Below are positions 61,450 to 64,000 of a DNA stretch of 64,000 nucleotides, piece by piece. Every line of letters starts with the position of its first letter. Positions within the stretch are counted from its first letter, which is position 1. Source of the stretch: SABI01 sp963678555 (GTDB lineage Bacteria; Spirochaetota; Spirochaetia; Sphaerochaetales; Sphaerochaetaceae); NCBI GenBank assembly GCA_963678555.2, contig CAXXJA010000002.1:496001-560000 (forward strand). The letters are read 5' to 3'. The notes under the pieces were generated by a model, which saw nothing but the letters and a program-made list of their open reading frames with translations, made no database searches and had not been told where the DNA came from. The translations under genes were made by a program, and so were the position numbers.

Positions 61450-62087
61450 ACATTCTTATAGCCGATGACCATCCGCTTATCCGCAAAGGATTGAAACAGA
61501 TTCTATCCGACAGTGTAGCCATTCAACATGTCTATGAAGCATCCGACGGGGACAGTGCCCTGCAGAAACTTGCCGAATGTTCCATTGATGTACTGATCCT
61601 TGATATCTCGATGCCTGACAAGGACGGAATTGAAGTGCTCAAGGATGTCAAGGTCCTCTACCCGGACCTTCCTGTCCTCATGCTCTCGATCCAGCCGGAG
61701 ACCCAGTATGCCATCCGCGCCTTCAGATTCGGGGCTTCAGGATGTCTGAACAAGGCCTCTGCGCCTGAGGAACTGGTCGATGCGATCGTTCACGTGCACC
61801 GGGGAGGCCGGTACCTCAGCGAGGAAGTGAGCGCCCTCCTTCTCCAGAATCTACAGCAGAAACAGAGCGACCTTCCCCATGAGCAGCTCTCAGAGAGGGA
61901 GTTCCAGGTGTTCATCATGCTCGCTTCGGGTAATTCACTTGCCGAGATCTCGGAAAAGCTCTTTCTCAGCGTAAAGACCGTGAGTACCTACCGGGCACGG
62001 CTGCTGGCGAAAATGCATATGCACAATAATGTGCAGCTTACAAACTATGCCCTTACCTATGACCTGATACGCTCGAATATGTTCTAG
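61446..62087 (+). CDS. NarL/FixJ-family response regulator
   Basis: A 213-residue regulator: receiver (ADDHPLIRKG, phospho-acceptor in VLILDISMPDKDG, LMLSIQ, CLNKASAPEE with the conserved Lys) and LuxR-type helix-turn-helix (LSEREFQVFIMLASGNSLAEISEKL, in parts LSEREFQVFIML and LSVKTVSTYRARLL). GTG start at 61446 with AAGGAG upstream, overlapping the kinase stop. Partner of the upstream kinase; likely targets are the divergent ABC unit or the cit operon 77 bp downstream. Confidence 0.94.
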   Translation: MNILIADDHPLIRKGLKQILSDSVAIQHVYEASDGDSALQKLAECSIDVLILDISMPDKDGIEVLKDVKVLYPDLPVLMLSIQPETQYAIRAFRFGASGCLNKASAPEELVDAIVHVHRGGRYLSEEVSALLLQNLQQKQSDLPHEQLSEREFQVFIMLASGNSLAEISEKLFLSVKTVSTYRARLLAKMHMHNNVQLTNYALTYDLIRSNMF

Positions 62088-62090
62088 TGA

Positions 62091-62131
62091 TGTAAGAAAT
62101 ATCCTACATGATAATTGTAGGGTTTCCTACA
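62091..62131. promoter_or_regulatory. tandem dyads upstream of the citrate lyase operon
   Basis: Four half-sites alternate in orientation: TGTAAG and CCTACA (dyad 62091-62108), TGTAGG and CCTACA (dyad 62116-62131, perfect stem around GTTT). The dyad centres are 24 bp apart. The inner pair CCTACA/TGTAGG forms a third dyad. Together they look like a cooperative operator in the 77-bp gap before citC. Confidence 0.55.
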
Positions 62132-62164
62132 TACCCGGCACCTGTGGGATTCTAGAATCAAAGC

Positions 62165-63223
62165 ATGCATGAACGCTGGGTGTCGAAACATACAGAAGAA
62201 ACGGTCCGTGACTGTACACGTGTACTGAGTACGCAGGGTCTGCTGTGGGAATCCGATATTGAATTCTCGGTGATTATCTATGACAGTGACGAAGGATCCT
62301 ACAGCAACCCCGTTGCAACCGGCTCTTTCAGCAGCAATGTCATCAAGTGCCTTGCTGTCCACCCCTCGTATGAGGGCACCGGTCTTGCCCAGAGGATTGT
62401 CACCCTCCTCATCGAGGAGCTCTCTGAGAACCATGTTGACAACATATTCGTGTTCACAAAGCCGAAGAACATACCGGCCTTTCAGCCCCTCGGTTTTCAT
62501 GAGATCGTCACAGTGGATTCCGCTGTCACTCTGATGGAACAGGACCCCCGCGGTATTGAGAGGTTCTGTGAACAGCTCACCGTCCACCGTGTAGAAGGCA
62601 CTTCCGCAGGCGCACTGGTCATGAACTGCAATCCCTTCACGCTGGGGCATCGGTACGTTATCGAGCAGGCTGCACGGGAGTGTTCGCAGCTGTTCGTCAT
62701 CGTTGTCGCTGAAGACCGCTCCGAATTCTCGACGGAGGAGCGGCTGTCACTCATCACCTCCGGTGTCTCGGATATGACAGGCGTTACCGTACTGAACGGT
62801 GGCGACTATGTGATCTCACGTGCCACCTTTCCCACCTACTTTCTCAAGGACGAGCACCTGGTCAGAACAAGCTATGCCCGAATCGATGCCATGATATTCG
62901 CCCGATACCTCGCACCGGCTCTCGGAGTGCGCACCAGATTCGTCGGTGATGAACCGTTCTGCCCGGTTACACGGGATTATAACGCTCAGTTGAAGGATGT
63001 CCTCGGTGAAGCGGGGATTACCCTGAAGGTGATTGACCGCCTCGAACATGAGAAAGTCGCAATCAGCGCATCGCGGGTGCGGTCCCTGTTCGCACAGGAC
63101 AGGCTCGAGGAGATTGCCGCTCTTGTGCCTGACAGTACGTACCGGTTCCTCTCATCACCTGCATCCGGTGCCGCTAAGCAGAAGATCCTGAAGAAGATAC
63201 AGACAAAGGAACAGAGCGTATGA
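62165..63223 (+). CDS. citC: [citrate (pro-3S)-lyase] ligase
   Basis: A 352-residue protein that acetylates the prosthetic group of citrate lyase. N-terminal GNAT-like domain (CLAVHPSYEGTGLAQRI, near 65-85) and C-terminal nucleotidyltransferase domain with MNCNPFTLGHRYVI (the HxGH-type site, near 165) and AISASRVRSL (ISxSxVR motif). No SD is obvious before the ATG. First gene of citCDE, overlapping citD by 4 bp. Confidence 0.95.
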   Translation: MHERWVSKHTEETVRDCTRVLSTQGLLWESDIEFSVIIYDSDEGSYSNPVATGSFSSNVIKCLAVHPSYEGTGLAQRIVTLLIEELSENHVDNIFVFTKPKNIPAFQPLGFHEIVTVDSAVTLMEQDPRGIERFCEQLTVHRVEGTSAGALVMNCNPFTLGHRYVIEQAARECSQLFVIVVAEDRSEFSTEERLSLITSGVSDMTGVTVLNGGDYVISRATFPTYFLKDEHLVRTSYARIDAMIFARYLAPALGVRTRFVGDEPFCPVTRDYNAQLKDVLGEAGITLKVIDRLEHEKVAISASRVRSLFAQDRLEEIAALVPDSTYRFLSSPASGAAKQKILKKIQTKEQSV

Positions 63224-63516
63224 AGATCATTAAGACCGGTTCAGCCGGAACCCTTGAGTCGAGTGATGTGCTCATCACGGTACGATCCAACAACGGCAGG
63301 GGTGTAGAGATCACACTGAGCAGTACGGTAGAGAAACAGTTCGGAAAGCAGATACGGTCCGTGGTGCTCGAGACCCTCAGGCAATTTGATATCACCGAAG
63401 CCGCTGTCGATATTCAGGACAAAGGTGCTCTCGACTGCGCCATCCAGGCGCGGCTCATTGCGGCTGCCCACAGGGCGGCGGGGATAGACAAGATCAGATG
63501 GGAGGAGATGGGATGA
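63220..63516 (+). CDS. citD: citrate lyase acyl carrier protein (gamma subunit)
   Basis: A 98-residue acyl carrier with the family start KTGSAGTLESSDVLI, whose serine carries the phosphoribosyl-dephospho-CoA group. SSTVEKQFGKQIR is also typical. Four-base overlaps with both citC and citE show tight coupling. Confidence 0.96.
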   Translation: MKIIKTGSAGTLESSDVLITVRSNNGRGVEITLSSTVEKQFGKQIRSVVLETLRQFDITEAAVDIQDKGALDCAIQARLIAAAHRAAGIDKIRWEEMG

Positions 63517-64000
63517 AGGAGCGGTTGCGCAGAACCATGCTGTATGTTCCGGGGAATAACACAGGTATCATTCGTGACGCGGCGATATACCGTTCGGATT
63601 CCATCATGATCGATCTGGAGGATTCCGTTTCCTACCGCCAGAAGGATGCGGCACGTCTGCTTGTCTATACCAGTCTGCGCACCTTCGATTTTGAGGGAGT
63701 CGAGACTGTTGTCAGGATCAACGGTCTGGATACCCCCTATGGTCGGGAAGATATCCAGGCGATGGTGAAGGCCCGGCCCGACATCATCCGGCTGCCGAAG
63801 ACCGACTGTGCTCAGGATGTAGAAGAGGCCTCCGCTCTGATCCTTCAGGAGGAGAAGAGAAACGGCCTTCCCGAAGGGAGTATCGGTCTGATGGCTGCGA
63901 TTGAATCCCCCTTAGGTGTCATTAATGCCTATGAAATCGCCTGTTCCAGTGAACGACTGGTGGGCATCGCCATCGGAGCCGAAGACTATGTAACTGCAAT
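63513..64000 (+). CDS. citE: citrate lyase beta subunit, 3' end outside window
   Basis: The visible 162 residues start with RRTMLYVPGNNTGIIRDA, followed by SIMIDLEDSV (metal-site Asp/Glu), VRINGLDTPYG, IIRLPKTDC and GLMAAIESPLGVINA, all typical of CitE, which cleaves citryl-carrier to oxaloacetate and acetyl-carrier. The start overlaps citD (ATGA). The gene runs off the right edge; citF and citX/citG would be expected beyond. Confidence 0.95.
   Translation, partial: MKERLRRTMLYVPGNNTGIIRDAAIYRSDSIMIDLEDSVSYRQKDAARLLVYTSLRTFDFEGVETVVRINGLDTPYGREDIQAMVKARPDIIRLPKTDCAQDVEEASALILQEEKRNGLPEGSIGLMAAIESPLGVINAYEIACSSERLVGIAIGAEDYVTA

Noticed and set aside
62131..62164. Sigma-54-type promoter before citC (CGGCAC...)
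   Set aside because: The spacing and the -12 TTGC element do not fit.
1..64000. CRISPR array, prophage or rRNA operon
   Set aside because: No regularly spaced repeats, phage structural genes or rRNA sequences were seen anywhere in the window.

Overview
The window reads as one chromosomal segment of a spirochaete-like, heterotrophic bacterium (Spirochaetales; genus not assignable from sequence alone). The case rests on a complete V/A-type ATPase operon, periplasmic binding proteins whose mature ends follow a GAQEE- or ANGEGE-type signal-peptide junction, predicted lipoproteins and outer-membrane proteins, and a moderate G+C content. This is an inference from gene content; no rRNA gene is present. 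Genes are densely packed, often overlap by 4 to 25 bp, and mostly carry clear Shine-Dalgarno (SD) sequences.

Left part (1-9.5 kb, mostly minus strand): an unrecognised partial gene, a secreted MsrB-MsrA methionine sulfoxide reductase, a purine permease, a coiled-coil lipoprotein, a MATE exporter flanked by two paralogous HD-domain proteins, and a GPH symporter coupled to an acyltransferase-like gene. 9.6-22.4 kb (mostly plus): RarD-like permease, aconitase, a 7TM sensor kinase with its response regulator followed by a ferritin-like/VIT1 metal transporter, a HAD hydrolase, a secreted transglutaminase-like protein, and a sugar-catabolism run (VOC, SMP-30 lactonase, GH1 beta-glucosidase).

22.4-27.9 kb is the glycine betaine/proline ABC locus, split into divergent proX and proVW by an AT-rich island holding a transposase-like gene that seems to have lost catalytic residues, with several palindromes. 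A monomeric isocitrate dehydrogenase, tRNA-Pro(GGG) and a chaperone-usher pair without any visible pilin follow. 35.4-44.9 kb is the V/A-type ATPase operon (G/H-C-I-K-F-E-A-B-D), extended by a universal-stress protein and a PTS IIA gene.

Right part: a LUD-domain protein, a beta-CASP metallohydrolase with a PIG-L deacetylase, a divergent DUF72/esterase pair whose promoters suggest leaderless mRNAs, an MFS gene, a 34-residue zinc ribbon, then a minus-strand unit (binding protein, fused permease, ATPase, phosphohexomutase, GntR regulator) facing a large two-propeller sensor kinase/response regulator pair. The window closes inside a citrate lyase operon (citC, citD, citE). Acn, Idh and citrate lyase together suggest active citrate/2-oxoglutarate metabolism. 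The most unusual items are the degenerate transposase island in the betaine locus, the pilin-less usher locus with its long acidic extension, and the overlapping divergent leaderless promoters near 49.0 kb.
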